Shown: positions 24,845 through 33,351 of the stretch, in pieces
Position numbering within the stretch: the stretch's first letter is position 1
Layout of the letters: each line of letters begins with the position of its first letter
Assembly: GCA_017305935.1 (NCBI GenBank)
Contig: JAFKJU010000009.1
Coordinates: 207,715 to 271,714, forward strand
Length of the DNA stretch: 64,000 bases
Direction: 5' to 3'
Origin: Hyphomicrobiales bacterium
GTDB lineage: Bacteria > Pseudomonadota > Alphaproteobacteria > Rhizobiales > Rhizobiaceae
Made by a program: the position numbers and the translations under genes
The notes under the pieces: generated by a model
Told to the model about the DNA's origin: nothing
The model's input: only the letters and a program-made list of their open reading frames with translations
Database searches by the model: none

Positions 24845-26293
24845 ATGAAAGGCACACACTTGAGCGAACCCGAACACATGCCGGCACGCGCCAGCCGCAC
24901 CCTCGACGTCATGAAGGCAATTCGGGCCAAGATTGCCGGGCGCGCCTTGTCGGCGGGCGACCGGCTGCCGTCGATCCGCGCTTTCGCCGCCACCATGGGC
25001 GTTTCGCCTTCGACGGTGGTCGAGGCCTATGACCGGCTGGCGGCGGAGGGCTTGATCCGGGCGAGGCCGGGTTCGGGCTTTTATGTCTCGGCCGGCGCCC
25101 TGCCGCCGCTGTCGCTGGCCGGGGACCGGCCGCAGCAGGATCTCGCCGTCGATCCCTTCTGGGTGTCGCGGCAATCGCTGGATGCCGATCCCGCGGCGCT
25201 GAAGCCCGGCTGCGGCTGGCTGCCGGCCGAGTGGATGCCGGCCGAGGCGCTGCGCCGGGCCTTTCGCGCCGTGGCGCGCGGCGGCGACGGCCTGCTGGCG
25301 GAATATGGCGCGACGCGCGGCGCACCGACGCTCAGGCGCATCCTGATGGGCCGTTTTGCCGAGGAGGGGCTGGAGATTGCGCCCGACCAGGTGCTGCTGA
25401 CCGGCTCGGGCACGCAGGCGATCGATCTCGTCTGCCGGTTGCTGCTGCGACCCGGCGATACGGTCCTGGTCGACGATCCCTGCTATTTCAATTTCCGGGC
25501 GCTGCTGCGCGCCCATCAGGCGAAGATCGCAAGCATTCCCTATACGCCTTCCGGGCCCGATATCGCCCGGTTCGAGGCGGTGCTCGCCGCCGAACGGCCT
25601 CGCCTCTACATCACCAATTCCGCCTTGCACAACCCGACCGGCGCGACGCTATCGCCCCGGACCGCGCACCACCTGCTGACACTCGCCAGCGCCCACGACC
25701 TCGTGATCGTCGAGGATGATATCTTCGCTGATTTCGAGCCGGAGCCGTCCGCCCGGCTGGCCCTGCTGGACGGCCTGAGCCGGGTGATCCGCATCGGCAG
25801 CTTTTCCAAGACCCTGTCCGCCTCGGTGCGGTGCGGCTATATCGCCGGCCGTGCCGACTGGATCGCCGAACTGGTCGACCTGCAGGTGGCGACCAGCTTC
25901 GGCGGCCCGAGCCCGGTGGCGGCGGAGTTGATCGCCGGCGTCCTCGCCGGCGGCGGCTATCGCAAGCACATGGAGGAACTGCGCCGCCGCCTGTCGCGGG
26001 CCAGGCGCGAAACGGCCGAAAAGCTCGCCGGCCTCGGCATCGTGCCCTGGCTGATGCCGCGCGGCGGCTTTTACCTGTGGTGTCGCCTGCCGCAGGACGT
26101 CGATTCCGCCGCGCTTGCCCGCGCCGCCATCGCCGACGATGTCGTGCTGGCGCCGGGCAACGTCTTCAGCGCCTCCCGTTCCGCCGCCGGCTTCATGCGT
26201 TTCAACGTCGCCCAGTGCGGCGACGCCCGGGTGATGGCCACCTTGCGCCGGGCGATGGCCGCTGCCCCGTCGGCGCCGGATACGGCGAATTAA
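24845..26293 (+). CDS. MocR-type regulator: GntR HTH fused to class I aminotransferase-like domain
   Basis: 482-aa PLP-binding regulator. Winged HTH at about residues 25-80 ('LPSIRAFAATMGVSPSTVVE', 'RLAAEGLIRARPGSGFYVS') and an aminotransferase-fold domain from about 120 with 'TGSGTQAIDLVCRLLLRPGD', 'ITNSALHNPTGATLSPR' and the PLP-lysine motif 'IGSFSKTLSASVRCGY'. ATG at 24845; an in-frame ATG at residue 12 is an alternative start. Divergent from the DMT exporter and probably its activator or repressor. The gap contains repeated GATAC/AATAC words that could be direct-repeat sites. Confidence 0.92.
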   Translation: MKGTHLSEPEHMPARASRTLDVMKAIRAKIAGRALSAGDRLPSIRAFAATMGVSPSTVVEAYDRLAAEGLIRARPGSGFYVSAGALPPLSLAGDRPQQDLAVDPFWVSRQSLDADPAALKPGCGWLPAEWMPAEALRRAFRAVARGGDGLLAEYGATRGAPTLRRILMGRFAEEGLEIAPDQVLLTGSGTQAIDLVCRLLLRPGDTVLVDDPCYFNFRALLRAHQAKIASIPYTPSGPDIARFEAVLAAERPRLYITNSALHNPTGATLSPRTAHHLLTLASAHDLVIVEDDIFADFEPEPSARLALLDGLSRVIRIGSFSKTLSASVRCGYIAGRADWIAELVDLQVATSFGGPSPVAAELIAGVLAGGGYRKHMEELRRRLSRARRETAEKLAGLGIVPWLMPRGGFYLWCRLPQDVDSAALARAAIADDVVLAPGNVFSASRSAAGFMRFNVAQCGDARVMATLRRAMAAAPSAPDTAN

Positions 26294-26382
26294 CCTGCAA
26301 GGCGCAGAGTGCGGTGCGGGTCTTCATGGCCGTGGCATTGCAGGCCGGGCAGCAAGTGCCGAACTAAGAAGGGGCTGACGAG

Positions 26383-27438
26383 ATGCGCAGAATGGTTTGG
26401 GTGGACGCGGCCAAGGGTGTCGGCATCATCCTCGTTTGCTTCGGTCATGTCTGGCGCGGTCTCGACAATGGCGGCCTCCTGGCCAATGCGGCGCTTTTCA
26501 GAGCCGTGGACGTGGCGATCTACCTGTTTCACATGCCGCTGTTCTTCATCCTGTCCGGCGTGCTGTTCCAGAAATCGGTGGAGCGCAAGGGCATTGCCCG
26601 TTCCGCGGCGCTGCGCATCGAAACGCTGATCTATCCGCTGATCCTCTGGGCCTATGTGTTCGCCGCGTTTCTGTATCTGGCGGCGTCGGTCACCTCGCGG
26701 CCGCCGCTCTCGGGCTGGGAAATCGCAACCTTTCCCTTTCCGCCCAAGGATATCTTCTGGTTCGTCTGGGCGCTCTTTCTGGTGCAGATCGTCTCGCTGC
26801 CGCTGACCCGTCTGGGAACGGGCGCGCTGGCGACCGTCCTCGTCGCCGCGATCGCCCTGGTGTTCGCCACGACGGAGCACGAAATCCATTCGACGGTTCA
26901 GCCGGCGATCCGGCATCTTCCCTATTTTCTCGTCGGCATGATCTGGGGCCGCCTGCTAGCGCAGCCGCCGCACGACCGGCCGAAAGCGGCGATGGCTGGC
27001 CTCGCGGTTGCGGCGTTCCTTGGCGCGGAGGCCTGGATCCTCGCCCATCCGCAGATGCTGCCGACGGCCTGGGGTTTCGTCGGCGGTGGCATCGCGGCGG
27101 CGGCGGTCTGCTATGTCGCCTTCGCGCTCGCCCGCTTTCTGCCGGCCAGGGTCGCGGCCGGCCTGGAATTCCTCGGCGGCGCGGCGATGGCGATCTACCT
27201 GACGCATATCTTCTTCCTGTCGGCGACGCGGCTGGTTCTGGTCAAGCTCGGCATCGCCTCCGCGCCCGTGCATCTGCTGGTCGGCACGGCGGCGACCCTT
27301 CTCGGGCCGCTGGCGCTCTATTGCATCGCCCGCCGATTCGGCCTGATGCGTCTGGCCGGCTTCGGCCCGGCGCCGCGTGCCGCCGAAAAAGCACCGCCGC
27401 CGGCGACAAGCCTGCCGATATCCACCTCGATACGCTAA
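26383..27438 (+). CDS. Acyltransferase 3 family (OafA/WecH-like) integral membrane protein
   Basis: 351-aa multi-pass membrane O-acyltransferase. It opens with 'WVDAAKGVGIILVCFGHVWR', which includes the conserved catalytic His after the first helix, then 'YLFHMPLFFILSGVLFQKSV' and 'PKDIFWFVWALFLVQIV'; about ten hydrophobic segments follow and 'FLGGAAMAIYLTHIFFL' is the late conserved block. It probably transfers an acyl group to an exported sugar or polysaccharide. It stands alone, with no glycosyltransferases beside it. SD GAAGGGG before the ATG. Confidence 0.87.
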   Translation: MRRMVWVDAAKGVGIILVCFGHVWRGLDNGGLLANAALFRAVDVAIYLFHMPLFFILSGVLFQKSVERKGIARSAALRIETLIYPLILWAYVFAAFLYLAASVTSRPPLSGWEIATFPFPPKDIFWFVWALFLVQIVSLPLTRLGTGALATVLVAAIALVFATTEHEIHSTVQPAIRHLPYFLVGMIWGRLLAQPPHDRPKAAMAGLAVAAFLGAEAWILAHPQMLPTAWGFVGGGIAAAAVCYVAFALARFLPARVAAGLEFLGGAAMAIYLTHIFFLSATRLVLVKLGIASAPVHLLVGTAATLLGPLALYCIARRFGLMRLAGFGPAPRAAEKAPPPATSLPISTSIR

Positions 27439-27603
27439 AGCGCGTCGCGATCCCGCAGGCTCGCTCCTGCGCCTAGATCTTTGATTTTTCGCATGTCGCT
27501 GTTGCAAAACCCCGCGCACTTTTGCGCGACATGCCCTCGCGTTTCGGAAGGCCACGGCGATTCCTAAACTTGTCTGACGAATTATTTGTAAGATGCCCGA
27601 AAA

Positions 27604-27639
27604 GAGAGCACACTCTCCTGCGGGCCGAAAGCTCGGCCC
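27604..27639 (+). promoter_or_regulatory. Two small tandem hairpins in the leader of the NCS1 gene
   Basis: GAGAG-caca-CTCTC (27604-27617) is followed at once by GGGCCGA-aagc-TCGGCCC (27622-27639). The second hairpin ends about 10 bp before the SD (GGAGGGG). No known riboswitch class is recognised; the second stem may be a translational control element. Confidence 0.4.
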
Positions 27640-27659
27640 CTTGAAATTGGAGGGGTGGA

Positions 27660-29108
27660 ATGACAGTCAAGAATCCGTCGCCCTCGTTGTACAACGAGGA
27701 TCTCGCGCCCGCCGAGGAGCGCAAATGGGGTGCCTTCAGTATCTTCAACGTATGGACCTCTGATGTCCATAGCCTGTGGGGTTATTACCTCGCTGCCAGC
27801 CTGTTCCTGCTCTGCGGCAGCTTCGTCAATTTCGTCATCGCCATCGGCATCGGCTCGCTGGTGATCTTCGTGCTGATGAGCATGGTCGGCAATGCCGGCG
27901 TGCGCACCGGCGTGCCGTTCCCGGTGCTGGCGCGCGCTTCCTTCGGCACGTTCGGCGCCAATTTCCCGGCGATCGTGCGCGCCATCGTCGCCTGCTTCTG
28001 GTATGGGGCGCAGACGGCGGCGGCCTCGGGCGCCATCGTGGCGCTTCTGATCCGCAACGACTCGATGCTCGCCTTCCACCAGAACAGCCACATGCTCGGC
28101 CATTCGACGCTGGAAGTCATCTGCTACGTCATCGTCTGGGGCCTGCAACTTCTGATCATCCAGCGCGGCATGGAAACCGTGCGCAAGTTCCAGGACTGGG
28201 CTGGTCCTGCGGTCTGGATCATGATGCTGTTCCTGTCGATCTATCTGGTCGTCAAGTCCGGCACCTTCTCGTTCGGCTCGGAAATCCCGCGTGACGTGCT
28301 GATCGAAAAGACCAAGGATGCCGGCGTTCCGGGCGAACCGGGCTCGTTTGCCGCATTGGCCGCGGTGGCCGCCACCTGGATCACCTATTTCGCCGCGCTC
28401 TACCTGAATTTCTGCGACTTCTCTCGGTATGCCACCAGCGAAAAGGCCTTGCGCAAGGGAAATCTGTGGGGCCTGCCGATCAACCTGCTGGCCTTCTGCC
28501 TTGTCGCCGGCATCACCACCACGGCGGCCTATGCGGTCTATGGCGAGGTGCTGCTGCATCCCGACCAGATCTCGGCGAAATTCGACAGCTGGTTCCTGGC
28601 GCTGCTGGCAGCGCTCACCTTCGCGGTGGCGACGCTCGGCATCAACGTGGTCGCCAACTTCGTCTCGCCGGCCTTCGATTTCGCCAACGTCTTCCCGCGC
28701 CAGATCAATTTCAAGCGCGGCGGCTACATCGCGGCGTTGATCGCGCTGGTGCTCTATCCCTTCGCTCCCTGGGAGACGGGGGCTGCGCATTTCGTCAACT
28801 TCATCGGCTCGACCATGGGTCCGATCTTCGGCATCATGATGGTGGATTATTACCTGATCCGTAAAAGCCAACTGGATGTCGAGGCGCTCTATCACGAAGA
28901 CGGCGAGTTCCGCTTCCAGAACGGCTGGCACGGCAATGCCTTCATCGCCTTTGCGGTGGGCGCGCTGTTTTCATCGATCCTGCCGACCTTCACCACCATC
29001 CTGCCGGACTGGTGGGCCACCTATGGCTGGTTCTTCGGCGTCGGCATCGGCGGCGTGGTCTATTACCTGCTACGCATGGGCGCCCGCCGGAACCCGGCCT
29101 TTGCCTGA
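27660..29108 (+). CDS. NCS1-family nucleobase/ureide:cation symporter
   Basis: 482-aa permease of the nucleobase:cation symporter-1 family (cytosine, uracil, allantoin, hydantoin or thiamine class). About twelve helices. Diagnostic blocks are 'YNEDLAPAEERKWGAFSIFN' at the N-terminus, 'GNAGVRTGVPFPVLARASFG', 'ACFWYGAQTAAASGAIV' and 'YYLIRKSQLDVEALYHEDG' near the end. Single gene with a 220-bp upstream region containing two hairpins, and followed by a GC-rich stem-loop. The ligand is unknown; the hydantoinase and PuuE-like genes further right make a ureide conceivable, but they have their own ABC transporter. Confidence 0.9.
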   Translation: MTVKNPSPSLYNEDLAPAEERKWGAFSIFNVWTSDVHSLWGYYLAASLFLLCGSFVNFVIAIGIGSLVIFVLMSMVGNAGVRTGVPFPVLARASFGTFGANFPAIVRAIVACFWYGAQTAAASGAIVALLIRNDSMLAFHQNSHMLGHSTLEVICYVIVWGLQLLIIQRGMETVRKFQDWAGPAVWIMMLFLSIYLVVKSGTFSFGSEIPRDVLIEKTKDAGVPGEPGSFAALAAVAATWITYFAALYLNFCDFSRYATSEKALRKGNLWGLPINLLAFCLVAGITTTAAYAVYGEVLLHPDQISAKFDSWFLALLAALTFAVATLGINVVANFVSPAFDFANVFPRQINFKRGGYIAALIALVLYPFAPWETGAAHFVNFIGSTMGPIFGIMMVDYYLIRKSQLDVEALYHEDGEFRFQNGWHGNAFIAFAVGALFSSILPTFTTILPDWWATYGWFFGVGIGGVVYYLLRMGARRNPAFA

Positions 29109-29118
29109 ACGACAAGGG

Positions 29119-29141
29119 GCGAGGGGCCTTGCGCCCCTCGC
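29119..29141 (+). terminator. Hairpin after NCS1 gene
   Basis: GCGAGGGGC-cttgc-GCCCCTCGC, nine perfect base pairs, 10 bp after the stop codon. It lacks a T-tract. Confidence 0.55.
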
Positions 29142-29430
29142 TCCAGATTGCGACCGGCCAGATCGCCGGAAAACGCGCCGCGTTCTCGAACTTGCAGAAC
29201 GCGTAATCGATCTTATGGAACCGGCTCGATGGCGGGGGCATACGGTTGTAAAAGCAGGTTCAAATTTCGCACAGCAAGAAAACATCCGCAAAATCGCAGC
29301 CCGAAATTGTTTTCCGGGGTTAAAGAACGACGGTCGCGATTATTGGCGAAGAGCAGGAATGCCGAGTTCGCGCCGCATCGCGGGATCGACAGGCGGGCAC
29401 TGATGACTGGTAGATGCGCTCATCGTGGCG
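29142..29430. other. Intergenic region without recognisable gene
   Basis: Together with the preceding hairpin this 322-bp gap separates the NCS1 permease from the convergent pta gene. It is less GC-rich than its surroundings and has several short open frames in unrelated phases, none with family-like residues. I see no promoter that would be needed here and no second T-tailed terminator. Confidence 0.5.
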
Positions 29431-30429
29431 TTACACCGCGCCTGCCTGCACCACGGTCACCGCGATCATATGAAAGACGTCATTCGCGTTGCAACCACGG
29501 GACAAATCGTTGGCCGGCTTGGCAAGCCCCTGCAAGATCGGACCGATCGCCGAAGCCCCACCGATCCGCTGGGCGATCTTGTAGCCGATATTGGCGGCAT
29601 CGAGGTTCGGAAATACGAAGACATTCGCCTGGCCATGCAGCTCGGAATGCGGCGCCTTCGCCGCGCTGACGGCCTCGACAAAAGCAGTATCGAACTGCAA
29701 TTCCCCATCGATGACCAGATCTGGCGCGGCCTCGTGGGCCAATCGCGTCGCCTCCGTCACCTTGGACACGCGTTCGTGCACGGCGCTACCGGCCGTCGAA
29801 AAGGACAGCATCGCCACCTTTGCCGGCAGGCCGGCGAGCGCCTCGTAGGAACGCGCCGAGGCGATGGCGATATCGGCAAGGCCGGCCGCGTCGGGATCGA
29901 CGACAAGACCGCAATCGGAAAAGACGAAGGCACCTTTCTTCACATGATGGGGCGCGCACAACATCATCAGGAAAAAACTCGACACGAGGCTGACGCCCGG
30001 TGCCCGGCCGATGGTCTGGAGGGCGGCGCGCACCGTGTCCGCGGTCGTCGCCACCGCGCCGGCGACCGTGCCGTCCGCCTCCCCCTCCCGCACCATCATG
30101 GCGGCGAAGACGAGCGGCGCGCGCAGTGCCTCGGCTGCCGCCTCCGCATCGATACCCTTGCCGGCGCGAAGCGTATGATAGGCTTGAGCAAGACGCGCCG
30201 TGAGAACCGACGTGGCGGGGTCTTCGATACGGATCCTGCCAGACGTCTCTCCTGCTTCCGCGAGCCGGGCTTCGACCATCGCACGACGACCGACGAGAAT
30301 GATCTTGGCCAGGCCCTCGCGGGCGGCGCGCACCGCTCCTTCGACGATGCGCGGATCCTCACCCTCGGCGAGAACGATGCGGCGCGGCGCGGCCTTTGCC
30401 GCTTCGAGGATGCGGTCGAGCGGTTTCAT
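29431..30429 (-). CDS. pta: Phosphate acetyltransferase of the taurine pathway
   Basis: 332-aa cytoplasmic enzyme converting acetyl phosphate to acetyl-CoA. Motifs: 'RIVLAEGEDPRIVEGAVRAA', 'GEADGTVAGAVATTADTVRA', 'VSSFFLMMLCAPHHVKKGAF', 'DGELQFDTAFVEAVSAAKAP' and 'GQANVFVFPNLDAANIGYKI'. Length matches the short Pta form found next to xsc. Its start overlaps the stop of the tauZ-like gene by one base. In this locus it takes the acetyl phosphate made by Xsc to acetyl-CoA, the last step of taurine carbon assimilation. Confidence 0.95.
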   Translation of the reverse strand: MKPLDRILEAAKAAPRRIVLAEGEDPRIVEGAVRAAREGLAKIILVGRRAMVEARLAEAGETSGRIRIEDPATSVLTARLAQAYHTLRAGKGIDAEAAAEALRAPLVFAAMMVREGEADGTVAGAVATTADTVRAALQTIGRAPGVSLVSSFFLMMLCAPHHVKKGAFVFSDCGLVVDPDAAGLADIAIASARSYEALAGLPAKVAMLSFSTAGSAVHERVSKVTEATRLAHEAAPDLVIDGELQFDTAFVEAVSAAKAPHSELHGQANVFVFPNLDAANIGYKIAQRIGGASAIGPILQGLAKPANDLSRGCNANDVFHMIAVTVVQAGAV

Positions 30430-31466
30430 CAGGCGTGCCCCAGGTAGTGAATGCCGACGAGGATGAAGGCGGCGATGAACAGGGTTTCAGCGACGATGAG
30501 CGCGACGGCGTCCCCGCCGACATCGAGCACGCGGCGCAGCGACGTGCGCATGCCGACTGCGACGATGCCCGCGAGCAGCGCCCAGCGCGAGGCCTCCGAA
30601 CCCGCCTTCGCCGCCACCTCCGGAATCACGCCGAAAGAATTGAGGGCGGCGAAAATGAGGAAGGCGATGACGAAGCCCGGAAGCAGCGGCGGGCGCTTGC
30701 CCGTCTGGCCCTCGCCCTGCGGCACGTTGCGCAGCACGACCGAATAGCTCAGCACGACCGGCGCCAGCATGGTGACGCGGATGAGCTTGACGAGCGTCGC
30801 TGTCTCCCCCGCCTCGGGCGACACCGAAAAGCCGGCGCCGACGACCTGCGCCACGTCATGGATGGTGCCGCCGAAAAAGATGCCGGTCGCCCGCGCGTCG
30901 AGCCCCATGGTCTGCGCAAGGATCGGATAGGCGATCATCGCCAGCGTGGAAAGCACGGTGACGGAAAGCACGGTGAAGATGAGGTTGCGCTCGGAAAACT
31001 CGTTCTTCGGCAGCACCGCGGCAATCGCCATCGCGGCCGACGCCCCGCAGATGGCGACGGAACCGCTGGTGATCAGCGCCAGCCGCCAGCCGCGCCCGAG
31101 CAGTTTCGCCGCCAGGAGGCCAAAGCCGATGGTCGCGGCGATGGCCGAGACGAGCAGCAGGATCGTGCTCGCACCGAGCCCGATCAGGAGGTCGACGCTG
31201 ATGCGCATGCCGAGCAGCGCGACGCCGATCCTGAGCACATGCTTGGCGCAGAACTGGATGCCGGCGACGCACCGCCCCTCTTCGGACAGGAAGTGGAAGG
31301 CGATGCCGAGCAGCAGCGCCATCAACATGGCGGGCGCGCCGTAGTGATCGGAGAGGAACTGGGCGGCGACGGCCACTGCGGCGGTCACGGCAAAACCCGG
31401 CCAGTAGGCGGAAAATCCCGAGGGCAGAGCCCGGAAACGATCATGGACGGAGGCGGTGAGGCTCAT
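30429..31466 (-). CDS. YeiH-family (UPF0324) membrane protein, TauZ-like putative sulfate/sulfite exporter
   Basis: 345-aa membrane protein with about ten helices. Conserved blocks: 'GAPAMLMALLLGIAFHFLSE', 'LRIGVALLGMRISVDLL', 'ISGSVAICGASAAMAIAAVLP'-type core, 'FFGGTIHDVAQVVGAGFSVS' and 'VLSYSVVLRNVPQGEGQ'. This family occurs between xsc and pta in taurine-degrading alphaproteobacteria, where it is called TauZ and proposed to export the sulfur oxyanion released by Xsc. Position between xsc (73 bp upstream) and pta (1-bp overlap) supports that role; transport itself is inference. Confidence 0.87.
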   Translation of the reverse strand: MSLTASVHDRFRALPSGFSAYWPGFAVTAAVAVAAQFLSDHYGAPAMLMALLLGIAFHFLSEEGRCVAGIQFCAKHVLRIGVALLGMRISVDLLIGLGASTILLLVSAIAATIGFGLLAAKLLGRGWRLALITSGSVAICGASAAMAIAAVLPKNEFSERNLIFTVLSVTVLSTLAMIAYPILAQTMGLDARATGIFFGGTIHDVAQVVGAGFSVSPEAGETATLVKLIRVTMLAPVVLSYSVVLRNVPQGEGQTGKRPPLLPGFVIAFLIFAALNSFGVIPEVAAKAGSEASRWALLAGIVAVGMRTSLRRVLDVGGDAVALIVAETLFIAAFILVGIHYLGHA

Positions 31467-31539
31467 GGTGTTGTTCCGTTCGCTCAGCGTGAGACTGCCC
31501 CGCCCGGCAGACGCCGGACGGGATGTTGCGAGAGGAGAA

Positions 31540-33315
31540 TCAGGCGCGCTTCTGCGGGCGCATGTCGGCGCGGTCGATGCCGGCGACCGGCACGGGCTTC
31601 TTCATGGCGTCGCGGCGGAAGGGCTCGCCGAGTTCCTGGTTGAGGATGACTTCCACGAAGGTCGTCACACCGGCCTTCTGGTCCTCGATCGCCCTGGCCA
31701 GCGCTTCGGTCAGCGCCGCCGGCGTATCGACGGCGACGCCCTTGAGGCCGCAGCCCTCGGCCACCTTGGCATAGCTGAGATTGGGGTTCAGCTCGGTGCC
31801 GACGAAGTTGTTGGCGTACCACAGCGTCGTATTGCGCTTTTCCGCGCCCCACTGGTAGTTGCGGAAGATCACCATGGTGATCGCCGGCCAGCCTTCGCGG
31901 CCGATCGCACCCATTTCGTTCATCGAGATGCCGAACGCGCCATCGCCGGCAAAACCGACCACCGGCACATCCGGGCAGCCGATCTTGGCGCCGACAATCG
32001 AGGGGAAGCCGTAGCCGCAGGGGCCGAACATGCCGGGCGCAAGGTATTTGCGACCCGTCTCGAAAGTCGGATAGGCGTTGCCGATGGCGCAGTTGTTGCC
32101 GATGTCGGTGGAAACGATGGCCTCCTTGGGCAAGGCGGCCTGGATTGCCCGCCAGGCCTGGCGCGGCGACATGCGGTCCGGCTGGCGGCGACGGGCACCT
32201 TCGTTCCATTCCGTGCCCGGATCGTCGTCCTCATGGTCCATGGAGGAGAGTTGCTGCTGCCAGGCCGAGCGGGTGTGATGGATCGCCGCCTTGCGTTCCT
32301 CGCGGCCGGCATTGCCCGCCGCCGGCGAAAGCTGTTCGAGGATCCGGCTCGCCACCTGCCTGGCATCGCCGCAAATGCCGACGCTGACCTTCTTGGTGAG
32401 GCCGATGCGGTCGGGATTGATGTCGACCTGGATGATCGCGGCGTTCTTCGGCCAATAGTCGATGCCGTAGCCCGGAAGCGTCGAGAAGGGATTGAGCCGG
32501 GTGCCAAGCGCCAGAACCACATCGGCCTTGGAGATCAGCTCCATCGCCGCCTTCGAGCCGTTATAGCCAAGCGGGCCGACGGACAGGCGATGGCTGCCGG
32601 GAAAGGCGTCGTTGTGCTGATAACCGCAGCAGACCGGCGCATCGAGCCGCTCGGCGAGCGCCATGGACTCGCCGATGGCGCCGCCGATGACGACGCCGGC
32701 GCCGTTGAGGATGACCGGGAACTTCGCTTCCGAGAGAAGTCTGGCGGCCTCCGTGATCGCCTGCGGGCCGCCGGCCGGGCGCTCGAAGCGCACGATGGAT
32801 GGCAGGTCGACGTCGATCACCTGGGTCCAGTAGTCGCGCGGGATGTTGATCTGCGCGGGAGCGCAGCCGCGCCACGCCTTTTCGATGACCCGGTTCAACA
32901 CTTCGGGAATGCGCGAGGGGTCGCGCACCTCTTCCTGATAGCAGACCATTTCCTCGAACATCGCCATCTGGTCGACTTCCTGGAAGCCGCCCTGGCCGAT
33001 GGTCTTGTTGGCCGCCTGGGGCGTGACCATCAGGAGCGGCGTGTGGTTCCAGTAGGCGGTCTTCATGGCCGTGATGAAGCCGGTGACCCCTGGGCCGTTC
33101 TGGCCGATGGCGATGGACATCGTGCCTGTGGCGCGGCTGAAGCCGTCGGCCATGATGCCGGCATTGGTCTCATGCGCGCAGTCCCAGAACTTGATGCCGG
33201 CCTTCGGGAACAGGTCCGACACCGGCATCATGGCCGAGCCGATAATGCCGAAGGCATGCTCGAGGCCGTGCATCTGGAGAACTTTGACGAAGGCTTCCTC
33301 AGTGGTCATTTTCAT
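31540..33315 (-). CDS. xsc: Sulfoacetaldehyde acetyltransferase
   Basis: 591-aa thiamine-diphosphate enzyme that cleaves sulfoacetaldehyde with phosphate to acetyl phosphate and sulfite. Catalytic Glu49 in 'WDCAHETNAGIMADGFSRAT'; 'IGQNGPGVTGFITAMKTAYW', 'PRDYWTQVIDVDLPSIVRFE', ThDP-binding 'VGFAGDGAFGISMNEMGAIG' and the Xsc-typical 'FRNYQWGAEKRNTTLWYANN'. Full length for the family, no disruption. Transcribed after tauY (36-bp gap) and before the exporter and pta. This is the key desulfonating enzyme of the locus. Confidence 0.97.
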   Translation of the reverse strand: MKMTTEEAFVKVLQMHGLEHAFGIIGSAMMPVSDLFPKAGIKFWDCAHETNAGIMADGFSRATGTMSIAIGQNGPGVTGFITAMKTAYWNHTPLLMVTPQAANKTIGQGGFQEVDQMAMFEEMVCYQEEVRDPSRIPEVLNRVIEKAWRGCAPAQINIPRDYWTQVIDVDLPSIVRFERPAGGPQAITEAARLLSEAKFPVILNGAGVVIGGAIGESMALAERLDAPVCCGYQHNDAFPGSHRLSVGPLGYNGSKAAMELISKADVVLALGTRLNPFSTLPGYGIDYWPKNAAIIQVDINPDRIGLTKKVSVGICGDARQVASRILEQLSPAAGNAGREERKAAIHHTRSAWQQQLSSMDHEDDDPGTEWNEGARRRQPDRMSPRQAWRAIQAALPKEAIVSTDIGNNCAIGNAYPTFETGRKYLAPGMFGPCGYGFPSIVGAKIGCPDVPVVGFAGDGAFGISMNEMGAIGREGWPAITMVIFRNYQWGAEKRNTTLWYANNFVGTELNPNLSYAKVAEGCGLKGVAVDTPAALTEALARAIEDQKAGVTTFVEVILNQELGEPFRRDAMKKPVPVAGIDRADMRPQKRA

Positions 33316-33351
33316 GGCGAGTTCCTTTCCTGGGGAATTGGTTTCAATGGG

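Noticed and set aside
27604..27639. Tandem hairpins as a mini-ykkC (guanidine-II) riboswitch
   Set aside because: Guanidine-II aptamers have two stems with ACGR loops; here the loops are CACA and AAGC.
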